A stretch of DNA of 64,000 bases from the NCBI RefSeq assembly GCF_000321225.1, contig NW_004450467.1, positions 442,980 to 506,979 of the forward strand. Direction: 5' to 3'. Within the stretch, counting starts at the first letter, position 1, and each line of letters starts with the position of its first letter. Shown here one piece after another: positions 47,293-59,017 of the stretch. This DNA is from Odobenus rosmarus divergens. Lineage: Eukaryota; Chordata; Mammalia; Carnivora; Odobenidae. The position numbers and the translations under genes were made by a program. The notes beneath the pieces are model-generated. The model did no database searches and was not told the DNA's origin. It was given only the letters and a program-made list of their open reading frames with translations.

Positions 47293-47756
47293 TCCTTATT
47301 CATTTTCTATCTTTCTTTTCCTGTTCCTTATTCTTCATCCTATAAAAGCTTCTTGCATTCCACCCCATTTTGCAGTTCTCTGGACCCCTGGGAATTGAGG
47401 CTGCCTGCTTCATGAAGTGTTAAATGAAGTTTGTGTTACCTAAATTGTCTTCTTCAGTCCTTTCTAACACTTATGATAATTGAGTGATCTAATGCTAGAT
47501 CACAGTTGAGCCTGGGACACAACATGCACTCTACACAGTGGCCCTTAGTATTGTTCCCTGCCCCCGGTCCCTTCTGGGGTTCTTCACCACAGCTCTAAAG
47601 ACTCCACAGGGTAGCCTTGACCTTGGCATCTCAAGAGGGTCAGCAGCAGCTCTGATTTCTAACCATTGCTGGTGCCTGAAATCTCTTCTGTGTTTATAAC
47701 AGTTTTGCTGGGCGAGTCAGCCAACTTCACCAAGGGTTCTTTTTTTTTTCCCCTTA

Positions 47757-48045
47757 TATATTTTTTTAAATTTTATTTTATTATGTTATGTTAATCACCA
47801 TACTTTACATCGTTAGTTTTTGGTGTAGTGTTCCATGAGTCATTGTTTGCGTATAACACCCAGTGCTCCATGCAGAGCGTGCCCTCTTTAATACCCATCA
47901 CCAGGCTAACCCATCCCCCCCCCCTTCCCCTCCAGAACCCTCAGTTTGTTTTTCAGAGTCCATCATCTCTCCTGGTTCGTCTCCCCCTCCGATTTCCCCC
48001 CGTTCATTCTTCCCCTCTTGCTATCTTCTTCTTTTTTTTTAACAT
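47757..48045 (-). mobile_element. L1 3' end, antisense
   Basis: TTATGTTAATCACCATACTT, GTGTTCCATGAGTCATTGTT, TATAACACCCAGTGCTCCAT, ATACCCATCACCAGGCTAAC: the same L1 terminus as at 20671-20775 but longer. It ends about 270 bp from the GAD2 exon at 48319-48408. Confidence 0.9.
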
Positions 48046-48318
48046 ATAACGTATGATTTGTGAATGACAGTAAAGCTGTCACTGATTGCTTATTTTAAGA
48101 TATCATAAACTTGCTCTCAGGAAAAAAGAAGAAAACAGAGTAGTTAAAAGTCTGGCTATACCAGCTCTGAATGGCCTGGTTCTGTAGGAGCCCATGAAAG
48201 GGAGTGGGCCTGTGCACCAAGGTCAAGGTTGGATTTCTCCTCTCTAGAGAGACGCCATGAATGTGCAAGGCCCACTGGACGCACTGATGTCCGGACCAGA
48301 GGAGCCTGTATCACTTAC

Positions 48319-48408
48319 CTTTGAGAGGCGGCTCATTCTCTCTTCGTTGTCTTCCAGGACACGCAAACTTGGGGGCACGTACCAGAAACAGACGTTTGTG
48401 TGCTGAGG
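48319..48408 (-). CDS. GAD2: GAD2 coding exon [10 protein letters not shown] (probable exon 15)
   Basis: This 90-nt, phase 0-0 exon encodes residues 499-528, starting [16 protein letters not shown] and ending RMSRLSK. The acceptor is CTTATAG|CC and the donor is CTCAAAG|GTAAGT, a near-consensus 5' splice site. Relative to the human protein as recalled, Ile509 is Val and Thr515 is Val. It is part of the C-terminal domain. An 8.6-kb intron separates it from the terminal exon. Confidence 0.95.
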
Positions 48409-48753
48409 CTATAAGGAAGAAAGTAAGATTCACACTCAGCCCATCGTGGCCATTTAGAAAATTCCAAGGACATTTCAAACCTATTCTGCAGCTTCCGAAT
48501 AGAATTCCTATTTTAAATCCATAATCACTTTTGGGGTGCCTGACTTTTGCCACATTATACAGTTATTGTTTTGTGAGTTTGCGTTTTTTACTCCAGCTCA
48601 GAACAGCAACCCCATCAGCCCAGCTTCTCCTTTGTAATGCTTCCCTTTACCTGGACAGTACATGATTGACATAAAAAAAAAAATCAGTGATAAGAACTGG
48701 TAAGAACTGGAACTGACTAAACTTTTTGGGATCGTAGAGATCAGAATACGTAC
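48409..48753 (-). other. GAD2: GAD2 intron 14 (345 nt)
   Basis: A short intron with donor GTACGT and acceptor CTTATAG. It holds an A10 run at about 48674-48683 and a small GGTAAGAACTGGTAAGAACT duplication at about 48690-48715; no interspersed repeat is seen. Confidence 0.92.
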
Positions 48754-48861
48754 CTTTCCGTCAAACACCATTTCGTATCCTTCTCGGTTTTTTATGATAT
48801 TGTATAAATACTCTGCCAGCTCCAAGCACTTATCAATATGTGCTTCAAACCCAGTGGTGCC
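48754..48861 (-). CDS. GAD2: GAD2 coding exon, C-terminal domain start (probable exon 14)
   Basis: This 108-nt, phase 0-0 exon encodes 36 residues, 463-498, beginning [20 protein letters not shown] and ending YEMVFDGK. It links the large PLP domain to the C-terminal domain of the decarboxylase fold. The acceptor is TATTCAG|GG and the donor is GGAAAG|GTACGT. The Ile in EAHID is Val in the human protein as I recall it, a conservative change. Only 345 nt of intron separate it from the next exon. Confidence 0.95.
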
Positions 48862-51483
48862 CTGAATAAGAGAGGAAGAAAGCTTATCAGGCAGGTGGGC
48901 TCTCTGTGGGGCTAATCTCTCTGGAGACTGATGCTTTCTCTGCCACTTCCACCTCAGTGCTGCTCCACACTTTCCTTGCACAAGACTGTGCTTCCAGAGG
49001 CTTTTCTGGTGATTATTTCTCCTTTGATGCTCCCCCCTCAGGTGTTTTAGTTCCTTTCATGTCATCACAGCTCCCTGCAGCGGATTCCTCTTCTTCCCGA
49101 GGCCCCATTCTCTAGTAGGCAATTATTTTGATTACTCGAGGGGAAAATTTGCCTCTGCCATTCTGAGTGGTAATTATGGAAGTCAGTAATGACAGGAGGT
49201 TGGGCTGTTCTTCTGTGGAGAAGCAGCATCATCAGGGAGCCCCCAGCAGGCCAGCTTAGCCCCTGCCCATCATGAAAATTTACCACTTCCAGATCCCACT
49301 TTTGTTCACCAACGTAACCCCGTTATAGAACAAATAGGGTAGGTACTCAAGGAAGATTTATTGAACAAATGAATGTATGACTCTTAAGGGGCACACAGAT
49401 GCTTTGTTAGCCTGTCATTCTACAAAGCTCATTAGATTTCTCCTCTGGGGATAAATGACTCATATGTTGGTAACGGGCAAACGTTATCAGGGAGGTCTTT
49501 TAGCTTCCAGCTCTGGAAGCCCAAGAACTTGTGAAAAAGAACGCTACAGCTGTGGACTGGAGCTGTTTAACAGACCTTGGGACACTCCAGGGCATTACTT
49601 TTCAAAATGGCTTTCCTCCTAACTCCTTCAGCATTTCTGGAGTGCTAATGGAAAGCTTAGAAAAACAGCTAACGCTCATTCCAGGAGCACTTGGAAGAGG
49701 CCAACCTGTGACTAATCCAACATGGAAACTGGAGGGAGCAGCTGTAATGTACATAAGATGGGCGCACGCTCCTATTGATGGTCTTATCATCTCAGCTAAA
49801 AGGGAGATGCAGCATAGCCAGTGACTTTAACATCTGAAGCCTTAAAGAAATCTGATGGGCTCAGGAATCATTTCTATGGAGACTGCTGCCCAAGTTAATT
49901 GGTCAGAGAGTCTGACTGGTTCCTGATGACCCCAAGGAGGGGCCCTGATTGATGCCTGAACACTCGGGCCAGAGCCTACACCATGCACTCTATGACTCTG
50001 TGGTGTCAAGGATTTGGGGTTGGTTTGGACTAACCTGGCAGTTTGGGTACACTGGGGATGGCCCCTAGGTAGGAGGGAGAGAAGTTCATTGTTCTCCAAA
50101 CTGGACCCTTTGGACTGGTCCAGAGTTGGCTTTAAACTTGCTAGTACCTGATCCAGGATATGGTTGGGACCAGTAGGACTCTGACCCTGTCCAGCCCCAT
50201 GGCCTTGGCTAATGTCCCTGATCACATGGGAAGGCTGGTGTCTGTGTGATTTCCCTCCCACACAGGGACATGGTAAAGTAAAATTAATGCTCTGAAAAGG
50301 AGTTTGGTTGTATTGCAAAGGCAGTGGGATTATCACAGACTGGATGGGGAGTCCTTCGGCCTTTGCTAGTCTAGGACTTTACTTGAGATGACGAGGAGTA
50401 ACCTGACCATCCCTAATTTTAAGCTAAAGAGGTACAAGGAGGGGGGAGTGGGGGGGGATGACACAGGAAACTCTATAGTGTGCTCTTAGAAGCCTGTCTC
50501 TTCATGTTGGATATTTATGGGAATAAGATCCATATTTTATTTTCAAGGTTTTGAAGGCTTTTAGGAGATTCTCCAAAATGTACTCATTCATCAACTACTT
50601 TCTGAGTAGTTGTTCTATGCCACACAGTTGTTACTCTGAGAATGACAACAGCCCCCGGAAAACTTGATCAGGCGTGACATCACCATGACCTGGGTTGCTA
50701 TGAAGGAAGCTGAGGGCTCTGACGGGTGTGCCTAAGTGAAAGTCTGGACCCCAGCGTCTGAGTTACGCTGAGGGAGCTGCAGGAGAAAGATGGTTTGATT
50801 TTCTCCCTCATTGCCCACACCCTTAGGATTGGTTTAGGCTGACATGGCTGAGATGCACACTCCGCAAGGGCACACACTGGTGTTTCTTTTGTTCACCACT
50901 GTCTCGCTCATACCAGCAGGGCTGGCATAAATTAGGTGCTCAACGTACATTTGTTGAATGAATGGCTGAATGGATGGACGTGTACTTTTAATCCCTGGGG
51001 CAGTGTTTTTACAGAGTATGTTCTTAGGAACCCTCTCTATCGGCACCAGGTTAATTGCGTTAATAACGTAGCTCTGCTGGTTGAAATCCTATGTATTCTA
51101 CATATCCTGTTCTAGACCCATTTCCGAGGTGACCTCTTTGGTCATTTTTGGCTCTCAAACTAGGAATGGGCTCTCCGTCCTTTAACTTCTCAAGGTGCGT
51201 CTGTGTTTCTTTTACAACCAGTTATTTTCTGTCTTATGTGATGGTTTTCTGTGCATTTAGCTTACCTCGTCTGGAAAATTGTGGCCCCCTCATCCCACCC
51301 AGCATCAGGCACAATAACAGATACTCATTAGCTACTTATTAAAATAAATTGATATTTTAGAGAGAAAGTGAACATTCATTCAGTCACTCAGCAAAGGGTG
51401 CCTCGTATCACTTTCCCTTTAATGGTTTTCTCCTGGTATTTTTTTTTTCAGCAATTTGCCAGTCCCTCTGTTATCTACATTTT

Positions 51484-51670
51484 TTTTTAAAGATGATTTA
51501 TTCGACAGAGAGACATATAGCGAGAGAGGGAACACAAGCAGGGGGAGTGGGAGGGGGAGAAGCAGGCTTCCCGCGGAGCAGGGAGCCCGATGTGGGACTC
51601 GATCCCAGGACCCTGGGATCACGACCTGAGCCGAAGGCAGACGCTTAACGACTGAGCCACCCAGGTGCGC
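51484..51670 (-). mobile_element. SINEC with perfect target-site duplication
   Basis: Antisense copy with tail TTTTTTAAAGATGATTTATT and a head ending GAGCCACCCAGGTGCGC. CTGTTATCTACAT at 51468-51480 and 51671-51683 is identical and continues into T-runs. Confidence 0.94.
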
Positions 51671-51832
51671 CTGTTATCTACATTTTTAATGAGGGGGCCA
51701 ATTACAGAAAACTATAAGGAAATCTGCTAATTCGCATAATTTGCATAACCATACACAGAGAGATTTACCGTGAAAACTAGGTAGTTACATATTGAGCCAT
51801 GCTTGCAGACCTAAAATTAAGGTTGGTTCATT

Positions 51833-51935
51833 CTGTCTCTCTGTCTCTCTCTCCCTCCCCCCTTCCTTCCTCCCTCCTTCCCTCCGTTTCCTTCCTTCCT
51901 TCCTTCCTTCCTTTCTCTCTCTTTCTTTTTGTTTT
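51833..51935. repeat. Polypyrimidine (CT/CCTT)n tract
   Basis: About 100 bp of almost pure C/T with CTCT, CCTTCC and TTCC units. On the GAD2 RNA it is a purine-rich GAA/GGA tract. Confidence 0.92.
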
Positions 51936-53382
51936 TTTCTATCTACTCCGAGTTTTACCCACTGAGGAAATCTGGAAAATCTGGAAAATAACCATCAAGT
52001 CTTATTTAGCATTCTCTAATAAGATACAGACAAAATGAAAGATCTCCTCACTAAGAACAGAGCTGAGGGCAGGCACAGGGCCTTTGCTCATGACAGGCTT
52101 ACGTCTGGTATTACTGTCCGGAAAGCCTGCCAGCATCATGTCAAGAGGCTCTTTTTTTTTTTTTTTTTTTGCATATAGTTGCTTTCATCAAGTTATCTTG
52201 GACTTAATGTGGAGGCTGTCCATCAGTGCATTTAGCTCCATCAGTCCTCAATGGATTAAGGAATATTTATAGTTAGGTTACTTGTTTTCATGTGGTTTGT
52301 ATTGTGAAGGAGAAAATGTGGATTCACTTGAATGCTGCAGTCTCCAGGCATATCTGCTAACAGAGGGTTTACTGATTAATGCCGCCTCCTCCTCAGTATT
52401 GTTTTTGCAGATCCTTTTCTCATGCCTGAGGGGATAGGAGATGGAATGTCATAGCCTGCTCTTTCTCGGTTCTTCTGAGGGCAGGCTGACTTCTTCCCTG
52501 GCTGGCATCACTAGAGAGCTCGCACAAGAGGGTGCTTACCCTCCCCTCGCCTCTGGACTGTAGGACTGAGCTTAGGGCTTTGATCGTTATTACCATTTAA
52601 TTTGCAAAACATGCAGCTTTAAGTCGAAAAGCAAATGGAAGTTTTTTGCCATTTATGTGTCTAGATACTTAAGTTTGGCATGAGGAATTAAAGGAATATG
52701 CATCCCTAATTTACGGATAAATTATGCGGCTGCTGGGATTGTTCCTTTGGGTTCTTTTTCCTTCTTTTTTTTTCTTCCCTCTTCTGATGCCTTTACTTCA
52801 GCGCGTTAGAGTCTAGCTCCTCGGCCCTTATTTCAGGCTTCAGTTGTTCTTGTTGTTTCACTCACACCTGATGGCCTCCAGGTTATTTCTCTTACAGCCA
52901 GCCGTTGCCCCATGCTGGCGAGGGGGCTTCAGATGGAAAAGGAGCTGCAGGAACCGCTGAAGCATGAGAGGAACACTTTTGTGTAAATACAGCTAATGAT
53001 CATCATCGTAATAGAAACATCGCAGAAAAGGGGGCAAAACGACGATCCTGAGCAATATTTAGAGATCGAGCTTTCCTCCACTGCCTAGCTGATGTTCGTG
53101 TTCGTTAGTTTGGATTCTCACCAATCAATGAAATGAGAAACCTACTCATTTTCAAACAGTTTGAGAGGACACCAATAATCCCTGCTCTTGATTTATTTAT
53201 TTTTGCCAAATGAGACTCATTCCAAAGAATGAGTCTTATCTTGGGTGGTGGGGGCCCAGTAAGTGTCCTTGTGCAAGCTCTTTTGAGAGAGGAGGGGGCC
53301 CCTGCCCATCCCACCACTTTTACTGGGGCAACAACTCCAGGCAGCCGCTCCATACTTAGTACCACTTAGAGGAGATTCAGCG

Positions 53383-53560
53383 GGGCACCTGGGTGGCTCA
53401 CCCGTTAAGTGTCCTCAGTCGTTAAGTGTCTGCCTTTGGCTCAGGTCATGATCTCAAGGTCCTGGGATTGAGCCCCGCATCGGGCTCCCTGCTCCTCAGG
53501 AAGCCTGCTTCTCCCTCTCACTCTGTCTCTCTCAAATAAATAAAGTCCTAAAAAAAATAA
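53383..53560 (+). mobile_element. SINEC with internal duplication
   Basis: Sense copy GGGGCACCTGGGTGGCTCAC with CGTTAAGTGTC present twice (53403-53413 and 53420-53430) in the tRNA-like head, ending CTCTCAAATAAATAAAGTCC. Confidence 0.92.
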
Positions 53561-53689
53561 ACTGCCTTTTTCCTGAATAGATCTTTAGAGGCTTCCATTA
53601 GATAGTTGCTGACTGCATTATTTCACGCCCAAACCCCTTTTGTTTCTTGTTAGCTATCTGCCTCTTTCCTGCTCAGGCATTCAGTTGAC

Positions 53690-54215
53690 TTTGAAAAGTC
53701 TTATGGAGGACATTAGGAGAAGGAAGGGAAAAATGAAGGGGGGGATATCCGAGGGGGAGATGAACCATGAGAGATTATGGACTTCGAGAAACAAACTGAG
53801 GGTTACAGAAGGGAGGGGGGTGGGGGAATGGGTGAGCCCGGTGATGGGTATTAAGGAGGGCACATATTGCATGGAGCACTGGGTGTTATATACAAGCAAT
53901 GAATCATGGAACACTGTATCAAAAACTAATGATGTGGGGCACCTGGGTGGCTCAGATGATTAAGCGTCTGCCTTCAGCTCAGGTCATGATCCCAGAGTCC
54001 CGGAATCAAGCACCACATCGGGCTCCTGGCTCAGGAGGGAGCCTGCTTCTCCCTCTCTCTCTGCCTCTCCCCTGCTCACACTCTCTGTTTCTCTCTGTAT
54101 CTCTGTGTCTCTAAATGAATAAATAAAATCTTTTTAAAAATGCTAAAAAAAACCCCTAATGATGTACTGTATGGTGACTAACATAATAAAATAAAATTAA
54201 ATTAAATTAAAAAAA
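53690..54215 (+). mobile_element. L1 3' end with nested SINE
   Basis: Sense L1 terminus: GAGATTATGGACTTCGAGAA, ACTGGGTGTTATATACAAGC, GAATCATGGAACACTGTATC, then a SINE, then TGATGTACTGTATGGTGACT and an AATAAAATAAAATTAAATTA tail. Confidence 0.9.
53936..54155 (+). mobile_element. SINEC inserted in L1, perfect duplication
   Basis: Sense copy GGGGCACCTGGGTGGCTCAG to a TAAATAAAATC(T)n tail. CTAATGATGT at 53926-53935 and 54156-54165 restores the L1 3' UTR when collapsed, so the SINE is younger than the L1. Confidence 0.94.
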
Positions 54216-55241
54216 AACAACCAAAACCACGGCATAGGGAACTTTCTGCTGTAGACATGGTTCCTTACACAGACACAGTCTGTGATCTCACCCTGGCAGG
54301 TTGCACGCGTGCTGACCAAGTTATCTGTGCGTCCTCTGGGATGGGAGGGCCCCTCTGTTTGTGTGGCCTGCTGAGAAAGCATCCAGCCCAATCCAGCCCC
54401 TCCCTCAAACATGGAGGACCTCGGGGCGTGCCAGCCTCCCTCTAACCTCGCCCTTTCTTGTTTCCTTCGTCAAGTTTCCCTTGTGGACTCTTTGAGCGGT
54501 TGGGTTTTCTAGCAGTTGGGTGTCTCTGGCACGTCCAGCTGGCTCTGGCCATTGCCTCCTGTGGGAGGTAAATGAAACCAGGTGGGAAGTCATTGATTTG
54601 TAACATTGAAATTAGGAATCTCATCCAAATGAGAAAGAAAATCTTTGACCTTTCCAGCCTGCTTACATTTCAGCACACAGGTATCCTCCTTGGAGGCGGC
54701 AATGAGTCAAGCCCAAACTGTGCACCATTACAGAGTTTCTGTTTCTGAGTGGAGTGATCAAGAGTAGTTAAATTCTGGGGTAAACAGAGAAAGCTTAAAA
54801 ATGAAGTCACTGGGTAGTTCCAGGTTTTTTGTTTTTTTTTTTAAAGCTTTATAACTAGACGATAACCCTTGAAATGTCAAAAGGAAGCTATCGTGGTGGG
54901 TTTTGTCCTCCAAACAAAAGGAGGGCTTCAACCTCCCCAAGGGATCAATCACTGGGTAAAAACCAAGAGTTGAGAGACAGCAACAACAACAAAACGCCTC
55001 TTAAGAATCCAGATGTTCTGCCGTAGAAAGCAATCTGGGTTTGTTTTCTAGATGAGTGAGCATTAGAAGCAATTTGGCTCCTGTCCTTGCCCATGCAGAA
55101 GGCAGATATCTAGACACGGGATTAAAGAGACTTAATCCTGGGTAATTTTCGATTTGGAGATCCATTTTTAAACTCATAATAAGGGTCACCAGATAGAGTT
55201 TCTGTCTTTAGTTGACATCCGGCCTATCTACATGTGCTCAC

Positions 55242-55391
55242 CTTCGCCCTCCACATTAGCCATAATTTGAAAACATCAACGTGGCGTCCGCACTGTAAGG
55301 CCTTGTCCCCAGTGTCGTAGGACAGGTCGTAGTGTTTATCTTGCTGGAAGAGGTAGGAGGCATGCATCTGGTTGCAACTCTGCATCAATCC
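55242..55391 (-). CDS. GAD2: GAD2 coding exon with catalytic loop (probable exon 13)
   Basis: This 150-nt, phase 0-0 exon encodes residues 413-462, starting [17 protein letters not shown] and ending [10 protein letters not shown]. The 13th residue is the tyrosine at position 425 of the flexible catalytic loop, known to protonate the substrate intermediate in GAD65. The acceptor is CTTCTAG|GG and the donor is GCGAAG|GTGAGC. From memory, human GAD65 has Asn where this exon has Ser at residue 417; the rest looks almost unchanged. The neighbouring exons on the minus strand are at 58939-59017 (upstream) and 48754-48861 (downstream). Confidence 0.95.
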
Positions 55392-55552
55392 CTAGAAGAG
55401 AAGAGAAAACTTAGGAAACTCTACTGACTTGATCAAGTACTCTGTTAGATTTACATTGCGGTGAAAATTATTAAGAAAAAAAAATTTTAAAGAGACACCA
55501 AATTTCCTAGAGAAAGAAAGCAGGAAGAATCAAATGTTTAAGATGGGGCCAA

Positions 55553-55746
55553 GGGGCCCCTGGGTGGCTCAGCTGGTTAAGTGTCTGACTCTTGATTTCA
55601 GCTCAGGTCGTGAGAGCGAGCCCTGCGTCGGGCTCCGCATAGAGCCTGCTTAAGATTCTCTCCTTCTGCCCCTCCCCACCACTGTTTGCGCTACATATGT
55701 GTGCGCGCTCTCTCCCTCTCTCTAAAAAAGTGAAAAATAAAATAAA
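55553..55746 (+). mobile_element. SINEC
   Basis: Sense copy GGGGCCCCTGGGTGGCTCAG to AAAATAAAATAAA. ATGGG(G/A)CCAA at 55543-55552 and 55747-55756 is the duplication with one mismatch. It ends 160 bp upstream (minus strand) of the exon at 55242-55391. Confidence 0.93.
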
Positions 55747-58029
55747 ATGGGACCAATATCTGGACAGTATGAGCTGTGAGGATAGGTCAGTTCTGTGGGA
55801 TAAATGGCTCAGGATCAAATGTAACTACAGGTTAACAACAGGGGCATATATGCTTTACCTCTTCCTTTTAAGAGAATGTGTTTCTTTAGAAACAATCTTA
55901 ATCAGAATATAATGTTTGTTCTTTGAGGGAACATCCTGCTGTTTTGATTTTGTTGTAATTAAAATACTTTAGAAACTCTTTGGTTCTGTAAAATACTAAT
56001 AGTGAGATTATTCTAGTGTTTCATTCATACTTAGTTCAAGTACTTTATCATTTGGCTGTTAGGGTTTGAGTCCTCTTTGGAAGTCATAGCTTTTAAGATA
56101 GTTTATTGTCATTTTTATATGCTGAAATCTAAAACAGTAGACATTGTTATTTTGAGAGGTCTTTAAATAACCAATCTTTCAAATGCCATGTTCCCCTTTC
56201 AAGAGTGGTTAGTACTGCATTTTTATACTCGGTTGCTTGTGGTGGTTTGAGTTGGGACGTTTCATTGCCAATGATCATCAATTTGCCCCATCACCAGGAG
56301 CTTGGTATGGAAAATGGGTGGCAAAGTGACTGAACGATTCCAAAGAACAGTGAATGAATCATGCTCTCTGACTAAAACAACATTGTCAGTCTCCTCACCA
56401 GAAACCCCACCACGTTTCAATTTGTCACGAACCACAGGAAGCCTTTGACTCTTTCATTATCTACAGTATTATTGTGATTTTACAGAAGCTTTGACATTTG
56501 GTTTTTTTTCCCTTGTGACTCATGACAAGAGAAGAGAAGACTAAAACGTGATCACCAAGTTGAAGTTAGAAGTGAGAATTCTTTTTAAAAAATGTATCAA
56601 ATGAAAGCAAACTGTAATGCAATTAAAATTTAACTGGGTCCTAAAAGACCATATGGTCGGCAATGAAGCTGGGCTCGACCTTATAGTTTGGGCTTCATTT
56701 GCAGTTGAACTCACTGAGATTCAGGGAAATTAAATAACTGTAATAGAGGAGTAGAATGAATGACTTTGGATTTGAAAAAGAAAATTCGCTCAAAGACCAA
56801 TAAGATTGAAAATTGCAACATGTGCTTCAATTTTGTTTCATGGTCACAGAAGCTTGCCATGCAAGCTCGCTCACAAAAATGTGCCACCAGTCGTAGGGAG
56901 ATCACCCCAGAGTCTGGAATGGTGGATAAAGTGGACCTGGGATAGGAAAAGCAACTCAAAACACGGGACCTCCCAAAGGCTGGCCGGCATCCGTCTCACT
57001 GCACAAAAGGATAAATAAAAGTCATGTTTTTCACATAAAGGGCCTTGATGAGATAATACTCTGATTCCAAGCCATTAAAAAGTTATAGACCGTTATGTGG
57101 CCAACTAATTTAAGTACACTAATAATTGCTGTGCTCTCAAATAGTTGCTGTAAAAGAAATTCCCAGGGGCAAATAAATTTAGGAAACTCTACATCATAAA
57201 TCCCTTCTTCAAAGGTAGTTGCAATATATATCAGCATATTAAAGGCTCTGATATGCCCTGAAGTAACGAAACTTCCTTTTAACTCTTCAATCTAAAATAC
57301 CCCAGGATTTGTTTAAACCCGGAACTCTCTTATCACAGAATATTTAATACAGTCCTATACAATGGCATTATTCCTTATATCTCAATAAGGGACATGCTGT
57401 CAGAGTATCATAAACTCTTGGATTTGGAAGGGATCCTAGAGCATTTATTTTACTCCTTCTCAATGAAGGAATCTTTTCTATCTTCTTACTAATAAGTGGC
57501 TGTCCAATCTCCAGTCACTTCCCCTGGCAGTGAATTTATTCCATTACCCAGATTCATTACCTCGGGAGAAGCTTAATTTTTAGAAAAGCTTTCCTTTCAT
57601 TGACCGGAAGTCAGACCTAAAATCATAGCATATTCTGATTCAAACCCAGTGCTACTGAGCCAGTTCCCCGAAGCTGCAAGGAAAAAATGAATCTCTTCCA
57701 CTTGAGAGTCACTTAAACTGTGAAGGCTGCCATCCTCCAGCCCTTTAAGTTTCTTTTTCTTTTTAAATTAAACATCCTTAGTTACTTCAACCATCCCTCT
57801 CACATATTCACCAGTTGTTCCCCACTGTTTGAACCCTAGCTTGGTGGGGTCCCATATGCAATTTGGCATTGACCTAAGCAACCATTCCAGGCATGGAGGA
57901 CGGTGGGACACTACGACCTTTCTCATTCTGAAACTCCACTTTTTTTTTTAACTCATTAGTATTTTATGAATGCTAAGTTTCTCTTGACTCATTGTGGGCC
58001 CTGCTGAGTACAACCTAATGTTCTACGCC

Positions 58030-58640
58030 TTTTTTAGAAGTACAATTTAGCTAAACCCATATATCTATGGCTAATTGATTTTCAACAAGGGTGCCAAGAC
58101 CGTTCAATGGAGAAAGAGTAGTCTCTTCAATAAATGGTAGTGGGGGAACTGGATATCGCATGCAAACTCATACCTCACACCATACACAAACATTAACTCA
58201 AAATGGTTCAAAGACCTAAATTTAAGAGCTAAATTTAGCTGTGTTTTCTTAGAAATGTTGGCAAGGATGTAGAGTAAATTGGAACTCTCATGCACGCTGG
58301 TGGGAAAGTAAAATGTTTCAGCCACTTTTGCAGTTAATCAATAAGGTAAATATAGAATTACCATATGATTCAGCAGCTCCATTCCTCCATTGAAAACAGG
58401 TCCCTCATTTGAAAACAGATAGTCAAACAAATAATCGTACACAAATGCTCAGAGCAGCTCTATTCATAACGGCCAAAAAGCAGAATTAACCCAAATGTCC
58501 ACTGAAGGATGAATGGATAAACAAACTGTGGTATATTCACACAACGGAATATTGTTCAGCCACAAAAGGAATGAAATTTTGGTACATGCTATGACATAAA
58601 TGAACCTTGCAAACATTATGCTAAATAAAGTAAGCCAGAC
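58030..58640 (+). mobile_element. L1 ORF2 end/3' region
   Basis: Sense L1: TGGCTAATTGATTTTCAACA, GGGGGAACTGGATATCGCAT, then after an internal deletion at about 58237, GGCAAGGATGTAGAGTAAAT, TTACCATATGATTCAGCAGC and GAATATTGTTCAGCCACAAA. The jump indicates an internal loss. Confidence 0.85.
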
Positions 58641-58710
58641 ACACACACATACTCACACACGTACTCACACACACACACACACACACATGCACGCACAAAC
58701 ACACACTACA
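58641..58710. repeat. (CA)n-rich tract
   Basis: Interrupted CA repeats (ACACACACATACTCACACAC and CACACACACACACACACACA) attached to the L1 3' end. Confidence 0.92.
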
Positions 58711-58938
58711 ATTTAGCCATGTAAGAAACATGCCTGTCTTGTCAACTCAAAATAGAACCATCCTCTACATGGAAATAAGAGCAAGACTTCATAATTATCC
58801 TCATGAATGATTTCTTCTTTTTGGATATGGCTCACTGTTCTAGCCTGTGAATCATCCTTCATTCTGATTCCGTCACTACACACATTTACTCTACCAAACT
58901 CTACTGATGGACTGGGCCGTGAATCAGGAAAGACGTAC

Positions 58939-59017
58939 CTCTTCTCTAACCAGGAGAGCAGAGCACTGCAAAGGGACGCCCATCATCTTGTGTGGGTTCC
59001 ATGTCACAGAGTTGGCC
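58939..59017 (-). CDS. GAD2: GAD2 coding exon with PLP lysine (probable exon 12)
   Basis: This 79-nt exon completes a split Arg codon and then encodes 26 residues, 387-412. It carries the motif [16 protein letters not shown], in which the lysine (residue 396) forms the Schiff base with pyridoxal phosphate in group II decarboxylases. On the minus strand the acceptor is a CCCTTAG run and the donor is GAAGAG|GTACGT. The reading phase at the donor is 0, matching the next exon. The catalytic lysine is intact and no stop or frameshift is seen. Confidence 0.95.

Larger units (their letters stand above)
39679..48318 (-). other. GAD2: GAD2 intron 15
   Basis: An 8.6-kb intron between the last two coding exons, with donor GTAAGT at 48318 and acceptor CTCTCCCACAG at 39679-39689. 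It contains an LTR-like element (39930-40332), an L1 (41635-42597), an unexplained open frame (44035-44304), two SINEs, a MER20-like and a MIR fossil and a further L1 (47757-48045). No GAD2-like exon is hidden in it. Confidence 0.9.
48862..55241 (-). other. GAD2: GAD2 intron 13 (6.4 kb)
   Basis: Donor GTGAGC and acceptor TATTCAG. It holds three SINEs, an L1 end with nested SINE and a polypyrimidine tract at 51833-51935; the rest (48862-51480 and 51950-53380) is largely unique. An L2-like scrap is at about 50850-50985. No further coding exon is seen. Confidence 0.9.
55392..58938 (-). other. GAD2: GAD2 intron 12 (3.5 kb)
   Basis: Donor GTACGT and acceptor CTTCTAG. It contains one SINE (55553-55746), an L1 fragment with a CA tract (58030-58710) and otherwise unique AT-rich sequence (55750-58020) with no exon-like features. 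Confidence 0.9.

Noticed and set aside
48598..48981. 127-codon minus-strand ORF as a gene
   Set aside because: Only the central 36 codons (48754-48861) are GAD2 coding; both flanks are intron with good splice signals.
49842..50336. 164-codon minus-strand ORF, the longest in the window
   Set aside because: It lies inside GAD2 intron 13, has no recognisable domain, a Pro/Ser/Gln-rich low-information composition and no splice or promoter context; treated as chance.
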